Assembly (NCBI RefSeq): GCF_024347315.1
Contig: NZ_AP025461.1
Span: 186,001-250,000 of the forward strand
DNA from: Vibrio atlanticus
GTDB taxonomy: Bacteria; Pseudomonadota; Gammaproteobacteria; Enterobacterales; Vibrionaceae
DNA length: 64,000 nt
Reading direction: 5' to 3'
Positions 53,918-62,700 of the stretch are shown here, one piece after another (position 1 is the first letter of the stretch; the number at the start of each line of letters is the position of its first letter). A program made the position numbers and the translations under genes. The notes below the pieces were generated by a model, which saw only the letters and a list, made by a program, of their open reading frames with translations, searched no databases and had not been told where the DNA came from.

Positions 53918-55093
53918 TCACTCAACACCAGCAATCGAGTTTGCCAATGTGAAAAACGACTTTTCGATATTGTCACGTGACGTCGCGATGTTCATTCGCA
54001 TGAAGTTAGCGCTTTGCGCACCAAACCAACCACCTGGGGTTAAGCCCATTTTAGCCTGCTCAAACACCACATTTTTTAGCTCTTCTTCCGAAAAATCCAA
54101 GCCTGAAAAATCAAACCACACTTGGTAAGTGCCTTGCGGTTGGAAGACTTTTAACTGAGGAATTCGCTGCTCTGCAAATTCGGTAATCCACTTAACTGTG
54201 TCTTGCAGATACGCCAGCATGCCGTCTAGCCACTCTTCACCTTTCTCAAAGGCGGCAATAGTCGCAAACGTCGTCAAGGCATTACCATGGTCAAGATACA
54301 TCGCCGCCACGTTGGCTTTAAACGCTTCAAATAGCTCATTGTTGTTGGTATAGACATAACCATTCGAGATGCTGTGCATGCCGAAGGTTTTCGCCGGAGA
54401 GCCAATCAAGGCAATGACCTTGTCGTAATCAAAGCTGGTTAAGCTCGTAAAAGAATGACCTTCAAAAATAATGTCGGAATGAACTTCGTCGCTGATGATC
54501 AGCACATCGTGGCGCTTAGCTATTTCGATGACTTGTTCAATCTCTTGAGGTGTCCACACTCGCCCAGTCGGGTTATGCGGATTGCAGAAAATCATCGTCT
54601 TCAGTTGCTGTTCGATGATCTGTTGCTCCATACCAGCAAAATCAATCTGATAACTCTGTCCGTCATTAATCAACGGGCTATTCACGACCTGACGACCTGT
54701 TTTATTCACCAAATTAGCGAACTGATGGTAAGCCGGCGTATGAATAAGTACACCATCACCCTCGTTGGTAAACTGGCGCAGTAACAACGCGATGCCTGGT
54801 AACACTCCCGGAACCTGTACGAACTTGTCAGAAGACAGGCTTAAACCATGACGCTTTGAATACCATTGAGATAGCGCCTCAAACACCACCTGTTCATTGA
54901 ACTCATACGAGTACACTCCACGCTCAACCAAACGATTCAGCTCTTGAGTGATCGGTTCGGCTACCTGAAAATCCATGTCGGCTACCCAGTAAGGAAATAC
55001 ATCGGTGGTGTTGTAGATACCTTGTAGCATTTGTGGTTTGCTTTTAATAAACACGTTTTCGCCGTAGTTAGATGCACTGTTAAACGCTGTCAT
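53918..55093 (-). CDS. MalY/PatB-type PLP-dependent C-S lyase
   Basis: A 391-residue fold-type-I PLP enzyme close in size to E. coli MalY (390), which cleaves cystathionine and modulates MalT. Motifs are VLPGIALLLRQFTNEGDGVLI, CNPHNPTGRVWT, SDEVHSDIIF and the PLP lysine in GSPAKTFGM. The frame is open to 55135; Met 55093 begins the family N-terminus with GGAGG-like GGAGGAG upstream. Confidence 0.92.
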   Translation of the reverse strand: MTAFNSASNYGENVFIKSKPQMLQGIYNTTDVFPYWVADMDFQVAEPITQELNRLVERGVYSYEFNEQVVFEALSQWYSKRHGLSLSSDKFVQVPGVLPGIALLLRQFTNEGDGVLIHTPAYHQFANLVNKTGRQVVNSPLINDGQSYQIDFAGMEQQIIEQQLKTMIFCNPHNPTGRVWTPQEIEQVIEIAKRHDVLIISDEVHSDIIFEGHSFTSLTSFDYDKVIALIGSPAKTFGMHSISNGYVYTNNNELFEAFKANVAAMYLDHGNALTTFATIAAFEKGEEWLDGMLAYLQDTVKWITEFAEQRIPQLKVFQPQGTYQVWFDFSGLDFSEEELKNVVFEQAKMGLTPGGWFGAQSANFMRMNIATSRDNIEKSFFTLANSIAGVE

Positions 55094-55215
55094 GGAGGAG
55101 TCCTCAAGTAGTGTGTTTGGTTCTTTTGCAATCAACGAAATTGCATGAATACCCTTAAGACGATGACAAGACTCAAAAGACGAAGCTTACAAAGAAATCT
55201 TGTGATTAATTAAAA

Positions 55216-55683
55216 TTAGTCTCGCATCTCGACCACAATTTCAGTCTTGACCGAGTTAGCGATAAAGCAGTTTTTGTGCGCCAAGTGATGCAGTTTTTCG
55301 AGCTGTTTGGCGGTTGGTATCTTATTGCCCGAAAACACAATGTCAGGTCGCAGAGTCACCTTAGTGACCGATGAGCGGCCTGATTCATCTTCCTCAAGCA
55401 CACCAACAGCATCATCCACATAAGAGTCGATCACATACTTCTGCTTTGCAGCAATGCCCAAAAACGTCAGCATATGGCAGCTAGACAGTGCCGCAATAAA
55501 GGCTTCTTCAGGATCAACGTTGGCCTCAACTGAAAACGGCAGTGGCACAACATGAGGTGACGACGAGGCGGGCACAGTGATACCACCATCGAACTCCCAC
55601 GTATGACCGCGACTGTATTGGTTGTCACTAAAGGCTTCATCGTCACCACGAGCCCAACAAATCAGCGCACTATATTCAGACAT
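55216..55683 (-). CDS. OsmC/Ohr-family protein
   Basis: A 155-residue OsmC-like protein. The two peroxidatic cysteines are in SSCHMLTFL and KNCFIANSV. These proteins reduce organic hydroperoxides by a thiol mechanism. It is followed on the same strand by the MalY-like gene and preceded by a GFA gene, a small redox/detoxification group. Confidence 0.93.
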   Translation of the reverse strand: MSEYSALICWARGDDEAFSDNQYSRGHTWEFDGGITVPASSSPHVVPLPFSVEANVDPEEAFIAALSSCHMLTFLGIAAKQKYVIDSYVDDAVGVLEEDESGRSSVTKVTLRPDIVFSGNKIPTAKQLEKLHHLAHKNCFIANSVKTEIVVEMRD

Positions 55684-55712
55684 AAACCCTTCCTTTTATA
55701 CTATCCAATAAA

Positions 55713-56105
55713 TTAACGATCAGCTGGGTGATTGACACCATCGTTGGTCACCACATCACCAATATCAAAAGGGTTCACCCCTTCCAAACAACCGATATTG
55801 AAACCATATTCATTTGGGCTTGAACGGCGTTGGTGATGGGTATAGATACCGCAGCTTGAACAGAAGTAATGTTTCGCGGTGTTGGTATTGAATTGATAAA
55901 GCTTAAGATAATCTGCACCTTTGATGATCTTGATACCATCCAGCGCCACAGAGCCAACAACCGCTCCCCTGCGACGGCAGATAGAACAGTCACAACGGCG
56001 CGGCTTTTCTATTCCGTTAGGTAGGCTGAGTTCTAACTCAACTGCACCACAATGGCAGGTTGCCTTGTGAAAAGGTTGGATAACCGTGTTACCGACTACT
56101 TTCAT
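55713..56105 (-). CDS. GFA family (glutathione-dependent formaldehyde-activating-like) protein
   Basis: A 130-residue zinc protein with the CHCG (TCHCGAVELEL), CDCSICRRRG and YFCSSCGIYTHHQRR motifs of the GFA/CENP-V fold. The frame is open to 56135; Met 56105 has GAGAG upstream. The substrate of this subgroup is unknown. It lies 29 bases upstream of the OsmC gene, on the same strand. Confidence 0.9.
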   Translation of the reverse strand: MKVVGNTVIQPFHKATCHCGAVELELSLPNGIEKPRRCDCSICRRRGAVVGSVALDGIKIIKGADYLKLYQFNTNTAKHYFCSSCGIYTHHQRRSSPNEYGFNIGCLEGVNPFDIGDVVTNDGVNHPADR

Positions 56106-56217
56106 TTCTCTCTCCATCACGTCCTTGTATTGCACGCATCATAACCAGTTCAAAGAACTCTGTCCTTAAGCTGACGTTGAGTTCGAGGGCTTTGTCATGC
56201 GAGGATTCACGGCTAAT

Positions 56218-57147
56218 CTAACTAGAATTTTTAACCAAATCGCCAAACCGCTCAAACAGAAAATCCAAAAACAGCCGGATACGCTTCGGCTGATATTTCT
56301 TACTGATATACACCACATTCAAGTCGGCGCTCGATACTGAAGTCGAGGTGTTGAAGTTCTTCATGTAGCCATTAAGTAGCGTCACAAGGCGTTGGTTATT
56401 GATGTCATCTTGCACATCGAGTACCGACTTCAACGCAATCCCTTCTCCTTGCAATGCCCAGTATCGAATCACTTCACCATCGTCTGAAAAGCGCTTCGGC
56501 ACAACCGTCACAGCCTTCTTCATATCATGATCTTGAAAGTGCCATGTCTTGAGCTCTTCATTGCTACGCAGCATAGCCAAACAGTCGTGCTCGACCAAAT
56601 CTTGTGGTGTTAACGGCGTTCCATGCTTGGCAAGATATTCTGGTGAAGCACACAGCACTCGTCGGCTTGGTGATAAGCGTCTTGAGATCAAGCTACTGTC
56701 GACCAATTCCCCATAACGGATCACGATGTCCATGCCTGATTCAGCGATATTCGATAGGTGATCGTTCAAATACAGGTAAGGGATCACGTCTGGATACTGC
56801 TGACAAAATTCCGACAAAATAGGAAGGATGTACTGCTTTCCGATGTCTTTAGGTGCTGCAATCTTTAGTGGGCCTTTAACCTCTTTGACGCCATTTTGAA
56901 TCAGGTTTTCAGCCTCGCTAACGTTATCCAATATCTCCAGACACGCCTTGTGATACAGCTCCCCAGAGTCAGTTAAAGACACATGTCTTGTGCTTCGGTT
57001 CAGCAGCTTCACACCATAACGCTCTTCCAACGCCTGAAGCCTTGCTGTCATGGTCGCAGGAGAAAGCCCTAACTCTCGCCCCGCCGCTGCTAACCCGTGA
57101 TGCTTAACAATGCTCACGAACATCGCCATATCTGAAAACTTGTCCAT
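56218..57147 (-). CDS. LysR-family transcriptional regulator
   Basis: A 309-residue LysR protein. The N-terminal winged helix has FVSIVKHHGLAAAGRELGLSPATMTARLQALEERYG. The rest is the effector-binding domain. It is divergent from an SDR-MFS-NemA cluster, which it probably controls through the 116-base spacer. The inducer is unknown; an electrophile or quinone is plausible from the neighbours. Confidence 0.93.
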   Translation of the reverse strand: MDKFSDMAMFVSIVKHHGLAAAGRELGLSPATMTARLQALEERYGVKLLNRSTRHVSLTDSGELYHKACLEILDNVSEAENLIQNGVKEVKGPLKIAAPKDIGKQYILPILSEFCQQYPDVIPYLYLNDHLSNIAESGMDIVIRYGELVDSSLISRRLSPSRRVLCASPEYLAKHGTPLTPQDLVEHDCLAMLRSNEELKTWHFQDHDMKKAVTVVPKRFSDDGEVIRYWALQGEGIALKSVLDVQDDINNQRLVTLLNGYMKNFNTSTSVSSADLNVVYISKKYQPKRIRLFLDFLFERFGDLVKNSS

Positions 57148-57263
57148 TCACCTCTCCTACTATTCAGTTAATCCGAATAATTATTTTATATTTTAGCCAA
57201 TTATCAAATTTAGTCGAATAAATATAATGACAACCATCAGCAGAACACGCAGGAATTCAGAAC

Positions 57264-57947
57264 ATGAACAACGAACTTACAAACCAAGAAAAGCACACAT
57301 TCGTCATCATTGGTGGAACATCAGGTATCGGCCAAGCATTAGCAATGCAATTGAGAAACGAAAACAACACAGTACACATTGCCAGCCGACACACCGGCGT
57401 TGATATCAGCAATGAGAAATCGGTTTGTGAATACTTCGAATCGATCGGTGCATTTGATCACTTGGTGATAACCGCGGGGTCATACGCTCCCGCAGGAAAA
57501 GTGACAGACATTGCTATCGCAGACGCAAAAGCAGCATTTGATACCAAGTTTTGGGGAAGCTTAAACGTAGCCAAGCACGCCGCACGTTACATGACTCCAA
57601 ACGGCTCAATCACGCTAACCACGGGCATGCTGTCACGCAAAGTAGTTGCTGGTACTTACGTAAAAACCGCGATTAATGCCGCGCTAGAGAGCGTAACTAA
57701 GGTGCTTGCCAAAGAGCTATCACCGATTCGAGTCAACGCCGTCAGCCCCGGCCTTACGATGACCGAGGCTTACAAAAACATGGACGATTCAGCTCGCTCA
57801 ACCATGTACGACAATGCGAAAAACAACCTACCAGCAGGTAAAGTCGGAGAGGCTAAAGATATCGCAATGGGCTATCTATTCGCGATTAACAACCCATACG
57901 TAACGGGGTCAATCATCGACATCGATGGCGGTGCTCTACTCGGCTAA
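57264..57947 (+). CDS. SDR-family oxidoreductase
   Basis: A 227-residue SDR with FVIIGGTSGIGQALAMQLR, LVITAGSYAPAG and a C-terminal INNPYVTGSIIDIDGGALLG. The usual catalytic YxxxK reads GTYVKTAINAALESV, with the Tyr and Lys three apart instead of four unless the register shifts, so activity should be checked. It is the first gene of a cluster with an MFS exporter and an ene-reductase. Confidence 0.88.
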   Translation: MNNELTNQEKHTFVIIGGTSGIGQALAMQLRNENNTVHIASRHTGVDISNEKSVCEYFESIGAFDHLVITAGSYAPAGKVTDIAIADAKAAFDTKFWGSLNVAKHAARYMTPNGSITLTTGMLSRKVVAGTYVKTAINAALESVTKVLAKELSPIRVNAVSPGLTMTEAYKNMDDSARSTMYDNAKNNLPAGKVGEAKDIAMGYLFAINNPYVTGSIIDIDGGALLG

Positions 57948-58029
57948 CACTACACAAAGAAGCAAAGAACATCGTTAGGGCGTGTATGTAAACGTCCTAA
58001 CAAACAAGAATTAACACAGGTACTTCACT

Positions 58030-59238
58030 ATGAAACCAGAAGCGATCCATAAAGAAAAGATCCCATTCCAAGTTTGGATACTGACACTCGCAGCTTTTGC
58101 CATCGGTACCGCTGAGTTTGTTATTGCAGGCATCCTTCCACAAATTGCCACATCCCTTTCGATCACCGAAGGTCAAGCCGGATACCTAATCAGTGCTTAC
58201 GCATTGGCTATCGTTATTGGTGGCCCGATCTTAACCATCTACCTCGCACGTTTTAACAAGAAGATGGTACTGATTGGCTTAATGGCTTTGTTCATCATCG
58301 GTAATATCTTGTCAGCCTTAGCTCCTAGCTACCCACTTCTACTTGCAAGCCGCGTTATCGCAGGCTTAGTGCAAGGTCCTTTCTATGGCATAGGTGCCGT
58401 TGTCGCGACGAATTTAGTGTCTGAAAAAATGGCAGGTCGTGCTGTTGGCCAGATGTTCGCTGGCTTAACGCTCGCTAACGTTCTTGGGGTTCCCGCAGGA
58501 ACTTGGGTGAGCTTGCAATTCGGTTGGCACACCACTTTCTTTACCGTGGCAGCACTTGGCACCATCGCCATGATTTCAATCTTAACGTCAATAAAATCTT
58601 CAGGCCACAGCGAAGCGAAAGACATCAAAACTCAGCTGTTGGCTTTCAAAAACCCAATGCTTCTCATCAGCTTGGCGATCACCGCTTTTGCTTGGTCTGG
58701 CTTCATGACGCTTTACGGCTACCTTGCGCCTATCGCCATGCACATCACGGGTTACGGTCAAGAATCAGTCACTTGGATCTTAGTGATTGTAGGTGTCGGC
58801 TTAATCATCGGTAACACCTTGGGCGGACGCTCTTCTGACAAAGATTTAGGCAAAGCATCGATGTTTTGGGCTATCGCGATGATCGTTTCATTGGTAGTGG
58901 TTGGCCTTGTTGTCGACAACAAAATCCTATTCGTTGCCGCTGCATTTGTCTTTGGTATTGCATCATTTGCGAACGTTCCTGCTATGCAGCTTAGAGTAAT
59001 GAACCACGGTGGCGAAGGCCAAGAACTAGCAGCAACCGCGAATATCTCAGCCTTTAACTTAGCCAATGCCTTCGGTGGTTTCCTAGGCGGCATGGTACTC
59101 GACAGCCAACTAGGCGCAGGAATGATTCCATTCGCAGCCGTTGTTGTCCCAGTGATTGGTTTGTTGCTTATTGCGAAAGCCAACCGAGCTGAAAAGCCAC
59201 AAAACGACTCTATCTTCAGCCCTGCGGAATCAAAATAG
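58030..59238 (+). CDS. MFS efflux transporter
   Basis: A 402-residue, 12-helix major facilitator of the drug/arabinose efflux (AraJ-like) group: AAFAIGTAEFVIAGILPQIA at the first helix, and LARFNKKMVLIGLMALFIIGN after helix 2. The substrate is unknown. AACACAGG lies upstream of ATG 58030. It lies between the SDR and nemA. Confidence 0.92.
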   Translation: MKPEAIHKEKIPFQVWILTLAAFAIGTAEFVIAGILPQIATSLSITEGQAGYLISAYALAIVIGGPILTIYLARFNKKMVLIGLMALFIIGNILSALAPSYPLLLASRVIAGLVQGPFYGIGAVVATNLVSEKMAGRAVGQMFAGLTLANVLGVPAGTWVSLQFGWHTTFFTVAALGTIAMISILTSIKSSGHSEAKDIKTQLLAFKNPMLLISLAITAFAWSGFMTLYGYLAPIAMHITGYGQESVTWILVIVGVGLIIGNTLGGRSSDKDLGKASMFWAIAMIVSLVVVGLVVDNKILFVAAAFVFGIASFANVPAMQLRVMNHGGEGQELAATANISAFNLANAFGGFLGGMVLDSQLGAGMIPFAAVVVPVIGLLLIAKANRAEKPQNDSIFSPAESK

Positions 59239-59290
59239 TGACCACCGCACGCTAAATCAATCAATACATGACCGACACAAGGTAAATACC

Positions 59291-60379
59291 ATGAGCAAAT
59301 TATTCGAAACAGCAGAACTCAAAGATCTAGAACTACAAAACCGTGTGGTTATGGCTCCCATGACACGCGCTCGTACAAGCCAACCTGGAAACGTGCCAAA
59401 CGAAATGATGGCAACTTACTACCAACAACGTGCCAGTGCAGGGCTCATCATCACTGAAGCGACACAAATCTCAGATGACTCTCAAGGGTACTCATTCACA
59501 CCCGGCGTTTATACAAGCGAACAAGTGAAAGGCTGGCAAGGTGTCACCTCTGCTGCTAAAGAACAAGGCGCAGCGATATTCTGCCAACTATGGCATGTGG
59601 GTCGCGTGTCTCATCCAACCTTCCAAAAAGGTGAACTACCAATCGCGCCTTCGGCACTGGCTCCGGTAGAAACTCAGGTTTGGATCTCTGATGAGAATGG
59701 AAACGGCAACATGGTGGATTGCATTCAACCAAGAGAAATGACCCAAACCGATATCGATCGTGTGGTTCAAGATTTTGCTAACTCAGCGAAAAAAGCGGTC
59801 GAGGCAGGGTTCAACGGCGTGGAAATCCACGGTGGTAATGGCTACCTCATCGACCAGTTCCTAAGAACCAATTCGAACAAGCGCACCGACAGCTACGGTG
59901 GTAGCCGCGAGAACCGACTTCGCTTTCTAATTGAAGTGGTGGATGCAGTGATTGATGCAATTGGTGCCGATAAGGTGGGTGTTCGTTTAGCCCCGTTCAT
60001 CACCTTCAAAGACATGAACTGCCCAGACATCGTGCCAACGATTTTAGAGGCGTCAAAGGAACTGCAAGCGCGTGACATCGCTTATTTACACCTTTCAGAA
60101 GCCGATTGGGATGACGCACCTGTGATACCTGAAAGCTTCCGTATAGAGCTAAGAGAGTTGTTCTCTAACACCATCATCGTCGCTGGCAGTTACACACCAA
60201 AACGCGCCGAAGAAGTATTAAGCAAAGGCTACGCTGACCTTGTCGCATTTGGTCGCCCATTCGTAGCTAACCCAGATCTCGTATCACGCCTACAAAACGG
60301 CAACGAACTATCCGATCTCGACGGCGCCACTCTGTTCGGCGGCAACGAAAAAGGCTATACCGATTATCCAGCGTTGTAG
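59291..60379 (+). CDS. nemA: old yellow enzyme-type alkene reductase (NemA-like)
   Basis: A 362-residue FMN ene-reductase of the NemA group. It has RVVMAPMTRARTSQPGNVPN, ASAGLIITEATQIS, LWHVGRVSHP and EIHGGNGYLIDQFLRTNSN. It reduces electrophilic alkenes such as N-ethylmaleimide using NADPH. The frame is open to 59156 inside the MFS gene; Met 59291 with AAGGT upstream is the family start. Confidence 0.94.
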   Translation: MSKLFETAELKDLELQNRVVMAPMTRARTSQPGNVPNEMMATYYQQRASAGLIITEATQISDDSQGYSFTPGVYTSEQVKGWQGVTSAAKEQGAAIFCQLWHVGRVSHPTFQKGELPIAPSALAPVETQVWISDENGNGNMVDCIQPREMTQTDIDRVVQDFANSAKKAVEAGFNGVEIHGGNGYLIDQFLRTNSNKRTDSYGGSRENRLRFLIEVVDAVIDAIGADKVGVRLAPFITFKDMNCPDIVPTILEASKELQARDIAYLHLSEADWDDAPVIPESFRIELRELFSNTIIVAGSYTPKRAEEVLSKGYADLVAFGRPFVANPDLVSRLQNGNELSDLDGATLFGGNEKGYTDYPAL

Positions 60380-60428
60380 TGGATTTTGAAGTGCTAACAA
60401 TGCCTTAAGTTTTCTTTCAGGCAAAAGA

Positions 60429-60455
60429 AAGGCTCGCGTGACTAGTGCGAGCCTT
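60429..60455 (+). terminator. hairpin after nemA
   Basis: AAGGCTCGC / GCGAGCCTT with a 9-base loop lies 50 bases after the nemA stop. The T-run is poor. The rest of the gap to 60675 shows nothing more. Confidence 0.55.
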
Positions 60456-60675
60456 ATGCAGTTTAGGGGGTAAACCACAATCTGATATTAATTTGGGTAA
60501 TTATTTAACTTATGAGCCAGTATGCACCTGTGCGCATTGATATACTATTTTTATATGATTCATCGCGATAAATCAATCGATAAAAGTTAGAGTTTGGTCA
60601 ATTTAAACCATACAGATTGAAATGATTTAGCGATCTACATCTCGAAAATCATCATAAAACCCATAAAAATCAGAT

Positions 60676-61542
60676 CTATAGGCTTCTCATTTGCCAGTAG
60701 CCTTCACCACTAGTCGAGAGTTGGCGGTGTAAATAATCAAGCGTATCTGCGACTATTCCTGAAATGCCTTGTGGTGGGTTGAATAACAACAAACCACTGC
60801 CGATTAGGCGATCATCACCCTTAGGGTCTCGAAGGCGAAGCTCCGACTTAATCGGACTTGGCAGCAAACCATCTTTCACTGCAGTAACACAGTGATTCAG
60901 AATCAGTGAGCTCTTGTCATCCGTGTAAAGCGGGTACCAAATTAGTGCAGATACCTTCTCAGATTGTTGATACGCCTTAACCAAGGCATCGATCACCGCG
61001 AGATATTCAGAATCGGTTTCATAGGGAGGATCGATAACAATCAGGTGATGATTATCGTGTTTTGCAACGTCGTCAGGCAACGCTTTAAGCCCATCACCCG
61101 CGGAAATAGTCAGCTTGCTTGAGACATCGAGGTCACGTTGTAACGTCTCAATATTAGTTTGCAGTAAATCAGCTTCATCTTGCTGAATGTCTGAAAAATA
61201 GAAACTGTCTTGGCTGCGGCCTTGTTGGTAAGTGATGGCTGCTGAGCCCGGATAGAGAGAGATAAGTTGATTCGGATTGTAGTATTCCAGCACCGACATA
61301 AAAGAAGCGAATGCTGGAGGAAGATAAGCTTTGTTTCGCCACAAGTACCCGACCCCTTCAGCGAACTCACCCGCGTGATTGCTTGGCGCTGTAGTGAGGT
61401 CGTAGCACCCTGTTCCTGAGTGCGTGTCGATAACATTGAGGCGAGAGTGTTGCTGCATTAATGATTTAACCAGTGCACTCAATACTGGATGCTTCAGTGC
61501 ATCACCGTGGTCGCCTACATGACATTGATGTCGATATTCCAT
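60676..61542 (-). CDS. rlmJ: 23S rRNA (adenine2030-N6)-methyltransferase
   Basis: A 288-residue SAM-dependent methyltransferase modifying A2030 of 23S rRNA. It starts YRHQCHVGDHGDALKHPVL, typical of RlmJ, has the NPPF-type catalytic motif as DPPYE (LIVIDPPYETD), and NVIDTHSGTGCYDL. Length is near E. coli RlmJ (280). Confidence 0.95.
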   Translation of the reverse strand: MEYRHQCHVGDHGDALKHPVLSALVKSLMQQHSRLNVIDTHSGTGCYDLTTAPSNHAGEFAEGVGYLWRNKAYLPPAFASFMSVLEYYNPNQLISLYPGSAAITYQQGRSQDSFYFSDIQQDEADLLQTNIETLQRDLDVSSKLTISAGDGLKALPDDVAKHDNHHLIVIDPPYETDSEYLAVIDALVKAYQQSEKVSALIWYPLYTDDKSSLILNHCVTAVKDGLLPSPIKSELRLRDPKGDDRLIGSGLLLFNPPQGISGIVADTLDYLHRQLSTSGEGYWQMRSL

Positions 61543-61666
61543 TCCCTTGCCTCATTTCTACTGACGTCATATAAACATACTTCATATAATGAGGGCTTGC
61601 CTGCTCAATCCATTGTTTTTTGAAATAGCCTCTCTTTTAACTAACTGACTGACTCTTATAAAAAAT

Positions 61667-61700
61667 AAAGCCCTTCGTCTTGCTACAAACGAAAGGCTTT
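61667..61700 (-). terminator. terminator of secDF
   Basis: On the minus strand AAAGCC(T)TTCGT pairs with ACGAAG(G)GCTTT, followed by ATTTTTTATAAG. It lies after secF. Confidence 0.75.
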
Positions 61701-61774
61701 GCTGAACTCACTCGTTAGTCAATGAGGACTAAGGCTGAGCGCTATCTAATTAGAAGACTTAAGCAATCAGGAAA

Positions 61775-62698
61775 CTAAGGATACTCACCCTCAACTTCTA
61801 CTACTGGTTTCACCTGATAGTGACAAGGCTGCAATCCAAGTAATTTAGGTAGGGTGATGCCTACTGAAATAGAGGACCACGTACCGCTGACAATACCCAC
61901 AACGAGTGCAATAGCAAAACCTTGCAGCGCAGCGCCACCCAGTAGCCAAAGCGCAGATACGGTGATTAGCGTTGTTCCTGAAGTCACCATGGTGCGTGAG
62001 AAGGTCGCTTTAACTGATTCGTTAAGCAGGTTGTCAGTATCACCGTTTGGATTGCCGCGCAGCATTTCACGAACACGGTCAGCAATGATGATCGAGTCAT
62101 TCAATGAGTAACCGAGAATCGCTAGCACGGCCGCTAATACAGTCAGGTTGAACTCAAACTGAGTAAAAGCGAACAAACCTAAGATAAGCGTCACGTCATA
62201 GATGATCGCAGCAAGAGCACCCAACGCCAAACGCCATTCAAATCGTACACTCAGGTACAGCATGATCATTAGGAAACACACCAATACCGCCAAGCCACCT
62301 TGGTCAACCATGTCTTGACCCACTTGAGGGCCAACCACGCTGCTGTTCAGCACTTTTACTTGGTCACTCACAGATGACAAAGCATCCACTAAGTTTGGCT
62401 GTGGAGCGTCTGTCAGTTGACTGTAACGAATTGTCCAGCGATCCTGTTCTGCCATACCAACCACTTGTACGTCTTGTTGGAAAGCCGTATCAAGTTTGGT
62501 TTTTAACGCATCTTTGGTTACTTGATCAGAGAGCTGAACCTCGGCAACCACACCGCCAGTAAAGTCCAAGCCCCAGTTAAAACCTTTCACTGCCACCAGC
62601 ATCACAGAGCTCATGAACAGCACAATAGAAATCACAGACATCACCTTACGAAGGCGAGTCATGCTGCTGTTTGAAATAGTCATATTTGAAATACTCAT
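61775..62698 (-). CDS. secF: protein translocase subunit SecF
   Basis: A 307-residue SecF with six membrane helices. It has FNWGLDFTGGVVAEVQL (start of the periplasmic part), LSVRFEWRLALGALAAIIYDV, and YSLNDSIIIADRVREM. With SecD it uses the proton or sodium gradient to pull proteins across the membrane. It follows secD by two bases. No yajC is adjacent downstream. In vibrios a second secDF pair exists on the small chromosome; this is probably it. Confidence 0.94.
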   Translation of the reverse strand: MSISNMTISNSSMTRLRKVMSVISIVLFMSSVMLVAVKGFNWGLDFTGGVVAEVQLSDQVTKDALKTKLDTAFQQDVQVVGMAEQDRWTIRYSQLTDAPQPNLVDALSSVSDQVKVLNSSVVGPQVGQDMVDQGGLAVLVCFLMIMLYLSVRFEWRLALGALAAIIYDVTLILGLFAFTQFEFNLTVLAAVLAILGYSLNDSIIIADRVREMLRGNPNGDTDNLLNESVKATFSRTMVTSGTTLITVSALWLLGGAALQGFAIALVVGIVSGTWSSISVGITLPKLLGLQPCHYQVKPVVEVEGEYP

Positions 62699-62700
62699 GC

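Noticed and set aside
57975..58000. TAGGGCGTGT and a near complement, resembling an IS end
   Set aside because: Only about 26 bases with a short imperfect stem; no element lies between. It could be a relic, but it is too short to call.
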